A stretch of 64,000 nt of DNA from Sipunculus nudus. Its lineage: Eukaryota > Annelida > Sipuncula > Golfingiida > Sipunculidae. The notes beneath the pieces were generated by a model, which did not search any database, was not told where the DNA came from, and worked only from the letters and a program-made list of their open reading frames with translations. Both the position numbers and the translations under genes were made by a program. This document shows, piece after piece, positions 1 through 12,558 of the stretch (its first letter is position 1; the number at the start of each line of letters is the position of its first letter). Location: the NCBI GenBank assembly GCA_026874595.1, contig CM049320.1, positions 15,854,488 to 15,918,487 of the forward strand, given 5' to 3'.

Positions 1-2430
1 TATAAAGAATTTTTAGATAAAAGTAAAGCAAAAATAAGCTTCTTACATTATATCAGCATCATTGCAGCTATTCCAGCTAGCTGGAAGAAAACAATATAAA
101 CATGATTTAATACATACAAATGGAACAGAACACTGGAAACGGCGGGATAATTGACACTATAAACCTTAATGTATAAGGTACATTAATATGGGCGCCTGAA
201 TTAATGTTAATTACGCTGGAAAATTTAACTGGAAAAAATGTATGTGAAAATTTCGGTATAAAACTGTATATAGAATAACTTTTTCCTATATTTCTTCATG
301 CATTTACCTAACTTAAATGAGCTATTTGAAATTGGTCTTACTTGTATATATGTTATATCCATTCTGCACCAGCTTTTCTTTTACGCAAGCATTTTTTACT
401 GTGTGCGACGGGTACAGGGGCCCCGCCTTGTCATGCGATGCGTAATTGTTGTTCACAGATCTGCTTAATTAGAAGACGACCTCAAGTCAAGGTTTTTGTT
501 ATCTTAGCACTAATTAAAATAATGACGGCATATGATCTTTGGTACTGATTGATGGATAATCTTTATGTGTAGTTAACACTATTATTTAATATTTTATCAT
601 GAATGCACTTGTGTCTAGAGCCATAAGATTGTTCAATCATTGAAATAAAAATTACACATATATACATAATGATATAACAATAAACCATGCATGGTGCATG
701 ATTGAGGTATGTTTATTTGCGCCATATCGTGTATCCCCGCAGGTAAAGGTCTGCAACGTGATGACACAGGAAAGCTTCGTATTTTACCAGGCATAAAGTT
801 CAGGGTAAAAATTGCAGGGTAAAAATTATAACTGCCTATAATTAGTAGTCCTACCTTTTACGGCGTGGGGTTAATTGTAAATAATCAAAGGTGGGAAATA
901 AAAATAAGTGATCGAAAGGTCGGCCAAGGTGTGTGTCGTCCAGACCAATCTCCCCTTGGAAGCTATTAATCAGTGTGTGATGAAGTGTTTGGTTGGTTTA
1001 AAACGCATACACACAACCTACATTTAATGAACATTTTTAATGACAGTTATTTAAGCTTTGCTATCTAGGCTTTTCAGTTGGACCAATGTCTATTAATGCT
1101 ACATTACATCACATATGGTCGATTTAAGCCAATACAAACGACGCCAAGATATGGAGTTGAATTACCAAGTAGTTTCGAAATTGAAAACAATGCATCATTT
1201 TAACAACCAATAACAATGGCTTTAGGGATGGATTATCCATGTTTTTATTGATATGATGATCCCTGTATGATTTAATTAGTGTTCAAATAGATTCTAAGTG
1301 AATGACATCGACTTGAACAGCGTCTATTTACTTAGCGTCCAGCTGTCGGCGTCCATTTTAATAGCGTCCAACTGAACAGGGTCCAGGTGACAGGGACCCA
1401 TCCCACTGCCACATTAGTTAACTGGTAGTTCATGTGACAGAAAGGTATTTCTGCCCTGCCTAATGGCAGAGATAAGGAAGAAAAGCTTTCTGCAGAAAAT
1501 CAACCCTGATGTTGACCGTCTACAATACAATAGTGAACTTGTCTGATGATATATATATAATTGGCAGGGAAACTATTATGCTTTATAACTATTATTTTTG
1601 AAGTATAATATTGCAAATGTTTGTGAAGAGCAGTTTATAAAGAAATGATGAAGTGTTAGTAAACCTCTGAGGCAAATTAACTAAATAACTGCATGGTTGC
1701 CCGTGTTGGCCTCCGAGGGGGCAGGTTTTCTCCTTTGACGCACTTCTCCAGGTAACTGTGTTGTCTACATGAACAATAGTTGTTTAATATTTAGAACAAA
1801 CTTGTTTGTTTATTATAGGGACCGACTGTATGTTCTTTTTCCATTTTCTGGTCCTCCATTTTTCTGCATTGGTACACAGTCTTCGCAAAAATTAAACCAA
1901 ATATGGCAGCTGTTTTCTATCAAAGTCCACTATAGATTTGTAGAATATTACCATAATTTCTTAAAGATATAAGACAAAATATTAGACTTGGGAATTGTTA
2001 TTAATATGGCTACATACCTACCATTTATTTGTATTTAGGTGTCGTCCTCGGAATACTTGATGATAGAATTGATCATTGTTCAATGATATCTATACCAGTT
2101 GGTCAAATATGTCCAGTGAAATAAAACATATAACCATTCGAACATATACAGTTGCATCTTCATTATTGATTAAGTGTAAGATTGGTTAAATTAAGTATTA
2201 TATTCTTTCTTTGGCAGTTCCCTTTACACCAAACGAACGAACACTTCCGAACAGTTGTGAAGTCAATCAATCTCTCTCGTAATTTTTTGCGTATTTTCGG
2301 ATTATGGCCTATAAGTTTCCACACGTTTTGCATTAATTTTAAGTATCCCCCCCCCAGGGGAGACATGTTGTTTTCAGTGCCATCGTCTGTCGTAGTCGTC
2401 GTCAGTCCTCGTCGTCGTCTGTAGGAAACC
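1..2430. other. AT-rich intergenic DNA, no supported gene
   Basis: No open reading frame here has recognisable protein motifs, and the short ORFs lack convincing splice context. The sequence is AT-rich with no long repeat visible inside the stretch. It could be intron or distal regulatory DNA of a gene outside the window. Confidence 0.5.
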
Positions 2431-2431
2431 A

Positions 2432-3180
2432 TGTGAACGCGATAGCTTTAGATGGGCTGCATATTTTCCTCAAAAATTTTTAATACTCATTATTCATCCA
2501 AAAATATAGCACGAGTTCGAAATCGGGTGACCCTGACCTTAAACTTCAAGGTCAAATCTGCCAAGGTATAAATATTTTGTTAACCCTATGACCTTTGAAG
2601 TTTTTCACATTATGTCCTCCAATTTGGTACACCAATTTTCCCTACCAGGCTCTCGGATGAGATCGAAACCGGGTGAACTTGACCAGGATCTTCAAAGGGC
2701 AAATTGGCCGAAACCTCAAGGTCAAATCTGCTTAAATATGAAATTTTGGTGAACCTCATAACTTGATCATTTTGTCCCCAAATTTGGTACACCAATAATT
2801 TCTACCAAGTTCTTGGGCGAGTTCGAAACCCGGTGAACTTGACCAGGATCTTCAACGGGCAAATTGGCCGAATTATAGTTATTCTCTTGTGAACGCGTTA
2901 ACTAAGGGCTTCATATTTTCCTCCAAAATTTTAAACACTCATTGTTCCTACCAAAATCCTGGTAAAATACCAGAAACCTGGTGACCCTGACCTTATCTTC
3001 AAGGTCAAATGTAAAGTTTTTGCGGACCCCATTACTTTTGAAGTATTTCACATTTTGTCCTCAAATTTGACACACTAGTTCTTTCTGCTAGAATCTCGTC
3101 GAATTAAAAAAGTAGTGACCTTGACCTTGAAGGTCAAATCTGTTGAAATCTAGAATTATTGTTTTGAGATAGTGCATATT
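2432..3180. repeat. Dispersed repeat with degenerate internal units
   Basis: The phrase 'gggcttcatattttcctcc' and variants recur near 2455 and 2910. Variants of 'gacctTGACCTTGAAGGTCAAATC' type words and 'gttcgaaacccggtgaactt' recur several times between 2510 and 3150, giving half-units of roughly 190-200 bp. Similar CTTGACC/AAGGTCA word clusters occur at 7.3-8.6 kb and 51.9-52.4 kb, so this belongs to a dispersed family rather than a gene. There is no coding capacity. The borders are approximate. Confidence 0.6.
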
Positions 3181-3920
3181 TTACCCCTAGTTGATTTGGG
3201 ATACCCCACAGAGGAGGCATATATCCGTTTTTGCAGGGCAAAAACAAAGCCATTCCAGTTCAATTTGAATAAGGTGTTCATGTGACTCATCTAGAACCAT
3301 CATATTTTACATTCATTACATGGAGTATCATGAACAATTCTGTTTTTCGCTTTTGGCCTTTTAAATTCCATAAATAACAATTCCTGTTTCCGGGCGACAT
3401 TCAACAACAACACTTAGTTGATATCAAGTCAAACATGAATAAGATAGGTTAGTTAATAAACCGCATTGTAATATTCTATTCACAGGTTCAACGAAGGTAA
3501 TAAGTGATCTAATTTTGTTTAAATCATGTGGTATACAGAGCACAGCGACAACCAGCGTACAATAAAACGTGAGTAAATCAGACAGTCGAGGGGTAAAACG
3601 CTCGGCTCTCTTCGCTTGCGACCAGGGGTTCGATGGTGTGGCCATCAGAGTGGGTTGTAGTTGCACGTCCAAGGTCTTATCTTTGAATAAACACTTAGAA
3701 TCTGTCTATTTTTCGTGTGATAAAATTCAAATGTAAAAATTCCTCTCACGAAGATAAACTGTTTGCGTACTTTCCCTATTTTCATGCTTCGTGCACCAAA
3801 GATCCTTTCAAACTTTTGCCAATTCGACCTATACATCATTTCATATTTTAATCATAACTTGTCATTTCTATGCCAGTGCCTGAGAAATAATTTAAATTTT
3901 ACGCCGTTTTCATGGTAAAA
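3181..3920. other. Intergenic DNA, nothing recognised
   Basis: No gene or clear repeat is seen. The minus-strand ORFs here have no family resemblance. Confidence 0.4.
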
Positions 3921-3921
3921 A

Positions 3922-4250
3922 GTAAAATAAAAAGCCGCCCGCCCGCACCATTTTTAAGAAAAAAAGTGCCTGAGAAATATATTATTAATATTTTTGGCCT
4001 TAAATATATCCTGAGCAAGATATAGCCTGCCCGCCGTGTCTCATGGTGCGTTTGCACAATCATAAGCACTGAACCGCGTCGTCAAAAAATAAAATAAAAA
4101 GCCGCCCGCCCGCACCATTTTTAAGAAAAAAAGTGCCTGAGAAATATATTATTAATATTTTTGGCCTTAAATATATCCTGAGCAGGATATAGCCTGCCCG
4201 CCGTGTCTCATGGTGCGTTTGCACAATCATAAGCACGGAACCGCTACGTC
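3922..4250. repeat. Two-copy 167-bp tandem duplication
   Basis: The word 'gccgcccgcccgcaccattt' starts at 3934 and again at 4101, a period of 167 bp. The two copies are nearly identical through 'tctcatggtgcgtttgcac', so the duplication is recent. The unit contains a GC-rich CCGCCCGCCCG block in AT-rich surroundings. Confidence 0.85.
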
Positions 4251-4846
4251 CATGAGGACACCCTGCGCATGAGCAATGAACCGCATCAAAATGAGCTACG
4301 CCTGGGTGGGTGCGCAGGGGCATAGCCAAAGGGGCACCGCAAGGGGCCATGCCATCCCCCCCCCCCTCGGTCGCATTAAATACTCTCATTCCTCCAAGAA
4401 TTTCCCTTGTTCCAATAATGATTTAATTATACAAAACATATTTATGAAATTCCTGTCACTGGTAACCGCAGTTTTGGGATTTATTTCATTTAAATATTGC
4501 TCCAACAACATGATAAAACTTATCAAGAACAGACTGTCACTGTGTACCACTGTGAGTTATTAAAGACTCTCTGGTCTGGCAAAGATGTCAGTGCATAGAG
4601 GCATTGAGATTGGTCCTCGAGATGTAATATCGGTATTTGCAAGGAGACATCCCAGGACACTTGTGCAGCATAATATAGTATTACTGGGGTGAGGTGTCTA
4701 CGAAACATGTACGCATTGCACATGCAGTAATCAATGTTATGTTCATTGATAATTCTATATTTCCTTAGATCTGATCCTGTAAAATGATTTTTTTTTATTT
4801 ATCCTCTTGTACAATTGAAAATTCTTATCAGAATCAAAACCTTAGT

Positions 4847-4852
<6 letters not shown>

Positions 4853-4904
<52 letters not shown>
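4853..4904. repeat. (TA)n microsatellite
   Basis: An uninterrupted TA dinucleotide run of about 52 bp. The apparent IYIYIY peptides in this region are translations of the run and are not genes. Confidence 0.95.
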
Positions 4905-4908
<4 letters not shown>

Positions 4909-5177
4909 TTTCCCTTTGCCAAATATTTCGGCAACCTCCCTACCCTCAATACTGGCTACGCCCATCAGAACTGCATGCTTCAAATGGATCTGCGCTCAAG
5001 AGAAACAAAATCAAAGACATCGGTCACAACTGGGAGTTCTCGCATGATAATAGCCTTGAACACGCCATTCTGTCAACATCCACACTGATAGGGCCTGTTG
5101 ACTTTTGTTTGTGACCCAAGTCACACAGAAAACTGAACTGCGATTCCCATCTACTGCACCCATATCACTGTAAACAG

Positions 5178-6882
5178 TCTGTAATCATAATGTCAGGCCA
5201 AGGCTATCAGTGAGGCATTAACACAAATCAATACATATAAATGTAAAATCAAAATTGTAAAGCTTGTAATCTTAATGTTAGGCTCAGGCTACCAGTGAGG
5301 CATTAACACAAATCAATACATATTAATGTAATATCAAAAGTGTGACGCCTGTAATCTTAATGTTAGGCTCAGGCTACCAGTGAGGCATTAACACAAATCA
5401 ACACATATAAATGAACAATCAAACGTGTAACGCCCGTAATCTTAATGTTAGGCTCAGGCTACCAGTGAGGCATTAACACAAATCAATACATATAAATGTA
5501 AAATCAAAAGTATAAAGCCTATAATCTTAATGTAAGGCTCATGCTATCAGTGAGGCATTAAAACAAATCAATACATATAAATGTAAAATCAAAATTGTAA
5601 AGCCTGTAATCTTAATGTTAGGCTCAGGCTACCAGTGAGGCATTAACACAAAAATCAAAACATATAAATGTACAATCAAACGTGTGACGCCTGTAATCTT
5701 AAACTTAGGCTCAGGCTACCAGTGAGGCATTAACACAAAAATCAAAACATATAAATGTACAATCAAAAGTGTGACGCCTGTAATCTTAAACTTAGGCGCA
5801 GGATACCAGTGAGGCATTAACACAAAAACAAAACATATAAATGTACAATCAAAAGTGTGACGCCTGTAACCTTAAACTTAGGCTCAGGCTACCAGTGAGG
5901 CATTAACACAAATCAATACATATAAATGTACAATCAAAAGTGTGACGCCTGTAATCTTAAATTTAGGCTCAGGATACCAGTGAGGCATTAACACAAATCA
6001 ATACATTTAAATGTACAATCAAAATTGTAAAGCCTGTAATCTTTATGTTAGGCTCAGGCTACCAGTGAGGCATTAACACAAAAATCAAAACATATAAATG
6101 TACAATCAAAAGTGTGACGCCTGTAATCTTAAACTTAGGCTCAGGATACCAGTGAGGCATTAACACAAATCAATACATATAAATGTAAAATCAAAAGCGT
6201 GACGCCTGTAATCTTAATGTTAGGCTCAGGCTACCAGTGAGGCATTAACAAAAATCAATACATATAAATGTACAACCAAAAGTGTGACCCCTGTAATCTT
6301 AAACTTAGGCTCAGGATACCAGTGAGGCATTAACACAAATCAATACATATAAATGTAAAATCAAAAGCGTGACGCCTGTAATCTTAATGTTAGGCTCAGG
6401 CTACCAGTGAGGCATTAACACAAATCAATACATATAAATGTACAATCAAAAGTGTGACACCTGTAATCTTAAACTTAGGCTCAGGATACCAATGAGGCAT
6501 TAACACAAATCAAAACATATAAATGTTCAATCAAAAGTATAAAGGCTGTAATCTTAAACTTTGGCTCAGGATACCAGTGAGGCATTAACCAGGGGTGGAT
6601 CCAGGGTTTAGGTAAAGGGGGTCTGACCCAGGAGAACTAATGAAAACCATAAAAAAGTCCCCAGGTCTGGAAAGGGGGGGGGGGGGGTCCAGGTTGCAAA
6701 ATTTTGTCTGAAGCCCTTCAAAAATTGTTTCTGATGCAAATGGGAGGGTCTGGATCCCATGGACCCCCCCCCCCGGAACCGCTTCTGTTAACACAAATAA
6801 ATACAATTAAATGTACAATCAAAAGAGTAAAGCCTGTTATCTTAATGTTAGGCTCAAGCTACCAGTGAGGCAATAACAACAA
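5178..6882. repeat. 85-bp tandem repeat array (satellite-like)
   Basis: About 18 head-to-tail copies of an 85-bp unit containing 'cttaatgttaggctcaggct', 'accagtgaggcattaacaca' and 'aatcaatacatataaatgta'. Units differ by point changes, for example 'taatgttagg' versus 'taaacttagg'. The two variants alternate in the later part of the array, suggesting amplification of a two-unit higher-order block. The array is interrupted near its end by a 198-bp MITE at 6590-6787, and a last unit follows the insertion. The unit length is not a multiple of three and reading frames are closed, so this is not coding. Confidence 0.93.
6590..6787. mobile_element. MITE with CAGGGG...GGATCC ends, 5-bp TSD (copy 1)
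   Basis: A 198-bp insertion inside the 85-bp array. It begins 'caggggtggatccagg' and ends 'ggaaccgcttctg', giving imperfect inverted ends, with 'ggatcc' also present just inside the right end. It is flanked by 5-bp direct repeats 'ttaac' at 6585-6589 and 6788-6792. Because it sits in a tandem array, the empty site is known: neighbouring units read 'ggcattaacacaaat' without it. The internal poly-G and poly-C runs are typical of this family (other copies at 16186, 20928 and 47221). The CAG start resembles hAT-type elements; the superfamily is an inference. Confidence 0.85.
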
Positions 6883-7150
6883 GGGACCCATTGGGCATGG
6901 CGCTCAGCTGTTATATATGATCATAAAATATGATTTGGAAAAGGAGGCAGGCAAAGGCTGGTTTTGTGAGGTAATATAAGCTCTATTATGAGTTGATGGT
7001 GTTTAACTCAAGTTATGTAAGATTTTGATAATATCCTTGGAGACAGGGAAGAGGATTGATGCCATTAATATTATTTACAGTTGGAAATGGTGTGCTATTA
7101 ATCACATAGGTTTCGACTTGGCCATAAAACTTTACCTACATTGCAGCAGA
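6883..7150. repeat. Direct flanking repeat R1
   Basis: It starts 'caagggacccattgggcatg' and includes 'cagctgttatatatgat' and 'ggagacagggaagaggattg'. The same order of words recurs in direct orientation at 8832-9100. The two copies bracket the ~325-bp array, so they may be long terminal-type repeats of a larger composite element or a duplicated dispersed repeat. Confidence 0.7.
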
Positions 7151-8780
7151 AACTATTTATTGTATCGCCAGACATAGTCTGGAGATACTATGGTTTAGGC
7201 ACGGTTGCGCCGCCGCCGCCGCCGCCGCCGCCGCAGAGATTTCTTTTGGACACAATAACTCAAAAAATATTTCACGGATCTTTACCAAACTCGGTATATG
7301 TATAGATATGGGTGAGAGGACGACGCCTATTTAAAATGAGGTCATGACCTCAACTAGGAGAGTGACCTTGACCTTGAATAGGTTCAATTTTGGGGAAAAT
7401 CACACAAATTCTTAAATATCTCAAGAAAACTTGCATGGATTGATCCCAAAATCAAGTTGATCGAAGATCATGGATAGGGTTGTCATGTTCCAGAAACTGG
7501 TGGCGCCACCTATTATTCTTTACTTGTTTTCATGCCGTTTAATATCCCCAAAATTGCTACTTGACAGTACTGTGAGCATTATAAGTCAAAAACTAATGGA
7601 CAGATTTCTTTCATATTATGCAAATACATAGATATGGGTTATGGGATGATGTTTATTTAAATTGGGGTCATGACCTTTCCCATGAGAGTGGCCTTGACCT
7701 TGAATATTGCCATATATGGTGAAAATCACACAAAATCATTAATTTCTCAATAAGGGATGCATGCATTGGTCCAAAAATCAACTTGACCGAAGATCTTGGA
7801 TAGTAATGTCATGTACCGGAAACAGGTGGCGCCACCTGTTATTCTTTTACTTGTTTTGTGTCGTTTAATACCCCATCATTGCCATTTATCAGTACTGTGA
7901 GCATTATAAGTCAAAAACTAATGGACAAATTTCTTTCATATTATGCATATACATGGATATGGGTTATAGGATAATGTTTATTTGAATAGGGGTCATGACC
8001 TTTCCAATGAGTGGCCTTGACCTTGAATATTGCCATATATGGTGAAAATCACACAAAATCATTAATTCCTCAATAAGGGATGCATGCATTGGTCCAAAAA
8101 TCAACTTGACCGAAGATCTTGAATAGTAATGTCATGTACCGGAAACAGGTGGCGCCACCTGTTATTCTTTTACTTGTTTTCGTGCCGTTTAATACCCCAT
8201 CATTGCCACTTAACAGTACATTTATAACCTGTGAGCATTATAAGTCAAAAACTAATGGACATATTTCTTTCATATTATGCATATACATAGACATGGGTTA
8301 TGGGATGATGTATATATAAATTGGGGTCATGACCTTTCCTATTAGAGTGGCCTTGACCTTGAATATTGCCATATATGGTGAAAATTACACAAAATCATTA
8401 ATATCTCAATAAGGGATACATTGATTGTTCCAAAAATCAACTTGAACGAAGATCTTGGATAGTGTTGTCATGTACGGGAAACAGGTGGTGCCACCTGTTA
8501 TTCTTTTACTTGTTTTCGTGCCGTTTAATACCCCATCATTGCCACTTAACAGTATTGTGAGCATTACAAGTCAAAAACTAATGGACAGATTTCTTGCATA
8601 TACATAGACATAGGTTAGGGGATGATGTATATTGAAATTTGGATCATGACCTTTTCTATGAGAATGACCTTTTCTATGAGTGTGGTCTGATATTAATTGT
8701 TGCTGAAGATGGGGGGCCTATTCTTAAAGGGGGGGGATTAATTGTCTGGGGATACTATGGCACCTGCGGTGCCAAGAAAT
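7151..8780. repeat. Tandem array of ~325-bp units with GGTGGCGCCACC
   Basis: The word 'gtgagcattataagtcaaaa' or a close variant begins at 7572, 7897, 8231 and 8557, giving periods of 325, 334 and 326 bp. Each unit carries 'gtggccttgaccttgaat', 'cttgaccgaagatcttgg' and the 12-bp palindrome GGTGGCGCCACC or a variant. A divergent first unit starts near 7240 after a (CGC)n run at 7208-7234. The block is bracketed by 'gtctggagatactatgg' near 7176 and 'gtctggggatactatgg' near 8746, in direct orientation. It is not coding. Confidence 0.85.
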
Positions 8781-8831
8781 ATCTAGTTTAAAATTAATAA
8801 CAAATAGTGTCAAATATAATTTAAAATAAAA

Positions 8832-9100
8832 ACAAGGGACCCATGGGTCACGGTGAACAGCTGTTATATATGATAAAAAATATGATTTGGGAATGAGGCA
8901 CATGCTGGTTTTGTGTGGTAATAAATATAAGCTTTATTATGAGTTGTTGGAGTTTAGCTTATGTATGATTTTGATAGTATCTTTGGAGACAGGGAAGAGG
9001 ATTGATTTCATTTATTTTATTAACAAATGGAGTCCTATTGTCACACATATTTTGACTTGGCCATATAACTTGGCACATATGATAAAAGAGTTTAACTATT
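8832..9100. repeat. Direct flanking repeat R2
   Basis: Second copy of the R1 sequence ('caagggacccatgggtca', 'cagctgttatatatgat', 'ggagacagggaagaggattg'). It lies just beyond the ~325-bp array and is diverged from R1 by many point changes and small indels. Confidence 0.7.
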
Positions 9101-9484
9101 ATTTAAAATTTAATAACAAATTTGTGCCAATATAATTTTTATTTAAAAAATAATAAGAAAATCATATGATTTTTAAAATAAAATATAACTGAAATGATTA
9201 TTAAAATAATATTATAGAATATATTCATGAATGCATACATTTTGAAAGTATCTGCACTGGAATTCAAATACTTTCATTTTTACCTGAATTCCCATTCTTA
9301 TGTAATAAAAATTTTTTATGCAGTACATATTCATATTCGTATTCAAATACATTTGAAAAGCATTCACACCATGTCTAGTACTTATTCAGTTTTAGCCAAA
9401 CAATGAAGTTGAGAATCCAGAATATATAAAATTCACAAATTTAAATAATGATCATAAGTACCTGGTTTTATGACTTTTATTTAT
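9101..9484. other. AT-rich intergenic DNA, nothing recognised
   Basis: No gene or clear repeat is seen. Confidence 0.4.
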
Positions 9485-9692
9485 TTTTTTTTAAATTATG
9501 TAATATATACACTTTGGACTACTTTCACATCAATCTACACACTAGACACAGTAGGAATCTAGATTAATATTATCATTAATGCATGAATTATTTTTTTAAA
9601 AATTATGTTATATATTCACTTTGGACTACTTTCACATCAATCTACACACTAGACACAGTAGGAATCTAGATTAATATTATCAAGTGCATCTT
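9485..9692. repeat. Two-copy 107-bp tandem duplication
   Basis: The word 'actttggactactttcacat' begins at 9511 and again at 9618, and the following ~60 bp ('caatctacacactagacaca', 'gtaggaatctagattaatat') match without visible change. This is a recent local duplication in AT-rich DNA. Confidence 0.88.
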
Positions 9693-10330
9693 TGTCTATC
9701 ATTAATTCCTTTCATATGATCCCTAATGATTAGTAATGAATTAATAAGATTTATTTTTTTATGATTAAAACAGAACTGAAAAATACCAGAGGTGACTGCA
9801 TGGTGTTATTTGGAATAACATTGACATTGACATTCTATCCATCCATACAAGATTCTTACACCATCAGTGTACAGAAACAGACGCACAAATGGACACTGGG
9901 CAGCATGGATAGGTCAGAGGTCAACAAAAAATGAGGGTGCAGCAGTTCACATGTAAACTGATGATAACCCCCAATTCGCTTAAAATGCAAACCAAGCATT
10001 ATAGTTCCAATAATCTGGGAATTCTGCATCTATATTTTGTGTCTAGACGTCTAGACGCTGTGTCTAGACACATTGTCTAGACACCCCCCTAGAGCCAGGT
10101 TAGTTGCCATGGTGATGTCTGGACCCCACCTGCTTGTACTGAGTGACCTCTTGACTTGGCTGCTGAAACTCAGCATGTGGTCAAATCACAGACTTTTTCA
10201 ATTGGTTACAATGCTTTTTTAAAGCTGTACATACCCCATCTATTCTTATAAAACTTGCAGAACCCTACCATAGAATAATTCTTGTAAAGTTTAAACCAAT
10301 CAGCTTTACAGTTTCATCATAAATCAGGGT
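9693..10330. other. Intergenic DNA with a clustered GTCTAGAC palindrome
   Basis: No gene is seen. Around 10037-10085 the word GTCTAGAC or its core TCTAGA occurs four times in about 50 bp. The rest of the stretch shows no recognisable structure. Confidence 0.5.
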
Positions 10331-11830
10331 AAAAGCTAGAAGAGTTTAAAATTACATTTTCGCTAGTAAAAAACACACCAATGTAGGTGGCGCCACCAAT
10401 ACCTCAATTTCAGATATTACATATGTGACAAACATTGGTATAAAATTTGGTGATTATAGCTCTAGCCGTTTCTGAGATTTTAATTTTAGTGTGCTTTTTT
10501 GGACAGATGACTAAGTTCAACCTCCTGTAACTCGGCCAAAAATCTCAAAACTGGAACCATTCGGACAAACTTGAGAGAGATTGTTTCAGGGATCATGTCT
10601 GTGAAATATTGGACAATTTGGCTGGACAGTTTCGGAGAAGAAGATTTTTAAAGCTTTTTTAGCTTTTCCCCTATAAAATCTGTGGAAATTCAGTTAGAAA
10701 AAATAAAAAAAAATCCGATAGAGTTTTTCAGATGACTGAAATGCCGTTTTTGAGATAGCTTTGGTTAACGTACAGACGACGCACGACGTACGACGCACGA
10801 CACATGACGTACGACGGACGACGCCGCACCGTCGAATAACCTCACAGGTTCGCTCAAAATAGTGGTGGCGCCCTTGTTCTTCAAGAACTGGTGAAACACT
10901 CCATGATCAATTTGCATGAAGAGAATCATAGCAATCAATGTAATAGTTATCCAGATTCTGGAGCTTTTGTATCAAATGTTAAATTATTCTAGGGGGAAAT
11001 AACAGGCCCCATAACTCAGAGAATATAGGTCACCTACTTTAAAGTTTCCCAGAAGTTTTCTTCAAAGACCTCCCTGGATGTCAAGTTGAAAGATTCTAAG
11101 TGAAAAAATAAAGTTTTTGCCCATCTGACTTTCAAGGTGCTCAAAATCATGTTTTTGGTCTAACGTTCGCAGATTATAGAAATGGATCTCTTTGAAAGTC
11201 ATTTAGGAAAATTTCAGGCCAAATGGATACAATTTGTGCCCCATCTGACCATTGGGTGCTTAAAATAATGTTTTCGGCCCGTAGCTCGTAGAATATGGGT
11301 CACCATGCATAACCTCATTTTAGGTTTCCAAGGAGATCTGTCTTGGACCTCATCTGGATGAACAATTAGAAGTTTCTAGGTCTAACGGGTACGGTTTGTG
11401 CCCTATTAACAGCCAGACTGTTTCATTTAAAAAACTCCAAAATAGAGAAAAAAAATGCGTAAAAGTTAGAAAAAATTCAGGTGGCGCCACCAGTCTTCAG
11501 GAATTGATGAAACACTCCATGATCAATATGCATGGAAAGAAACATGGCAATCAATGTATTAGTTGTTCAGGTACTGAAGCTTTTGTATCAAATTTTTAAT
11601 TATTCAGGGGGAGGGGGTACTTCACGAGCCCGTTAGCTAGGAGGATATAGGTCACAATGACCTAATTTCTACTTTCCAAGGAGATTTTTACGAACCTCCA
11701 TGGATATCAATTAGAAGCTTCTAGGTCCAGAGGTTACGATTTGTGCCCTGTTCACGGGAAACCACACGGCCGGACGGACGACAGACAAAAAGTGATCGCT
11801 ATAACTCGGATGACTTTCAGTCAGCTGAGC
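10331..11830. repeat. Dispersed repeat complex with GGTGGCGCCACC units
   Basis: A ~130-bp segment beginning at the palindrome and including 'gaaacactccatgatcaat', 'gcaatcaatgta' and 'gcttttgtatcaaat' is present near 10862 and again near 11479, about 615 bp apart. A third palindrome lies at about 10386. A degenerate run of ACGACG words at 10772-10820 and 'cggccggacggacgacagac' at 11767-11786 resemble the ends of bivalve dispersed repeats. A short + ORF at 11396 has no recognisable domain. I regard the whole block as a transposon-derived repeat. Confidence 0.65.
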
Positions 11831-12508
11831 TAAAAACAATACAAATAAAACCAGGAAAAACATTTTATATCAAAGGCACTCGTTTCCGCCACTAAAAGTA
11901 CTAAGTATAATAGCCATGAACACACGGTTCTCCAGGCATTCTTATTAGCTGATAGAGTCTTTTATGTATCATAACACTAGTCATGACGAAAACTGCACAG
12001 TCGTGGCTGCAAATGCTTTCATAAGTGACACGATACTTGCTACTTGCAAGTAATTTTCTTCATCAAGAATTTCAGTGGCGTTTTCGATATGACTCGTGCT
12101 TTCCCTATGACGTCTAGGTTAACGCAAGAAACCGCCTCTTTTGGACCACAGGCTTCCTCTCTTGGTATTCTCTTATACATCCAAAGGATATGTCTAGAGC
12201 CATATGTATACATGTTATCTCAAAAGTAATATATTCTTCAGATATGGAATATCACGATACAGTGCTTTCACTGTTGATACATATCTAACTCCGCCTGTAG
12301 CTCGCACGTATATACGTGTACTCTTATCTCCCAGGTGAATATTTCCATTTACTCGTATCTGAAATGTTCAGTGCTAAATGAATGCAGTAGCCTATTCATA
12401 TACAGACAGAACACAACAGTGACACTGTTAATAAATTATGTTCATAATAAAAAGCAAATGTTTCATTCAGTACCTGCATATACAACTTGTTAATTATAAC
12501 AATACGGG

Positions 12509-12558
<50 letters not shown>

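Noticed and set aside
5178-6882. CRISPR-like array
   Set aside because: Units are contiguous 85-bp tandem repeats without unique spacers, in a eukaryotic genome.
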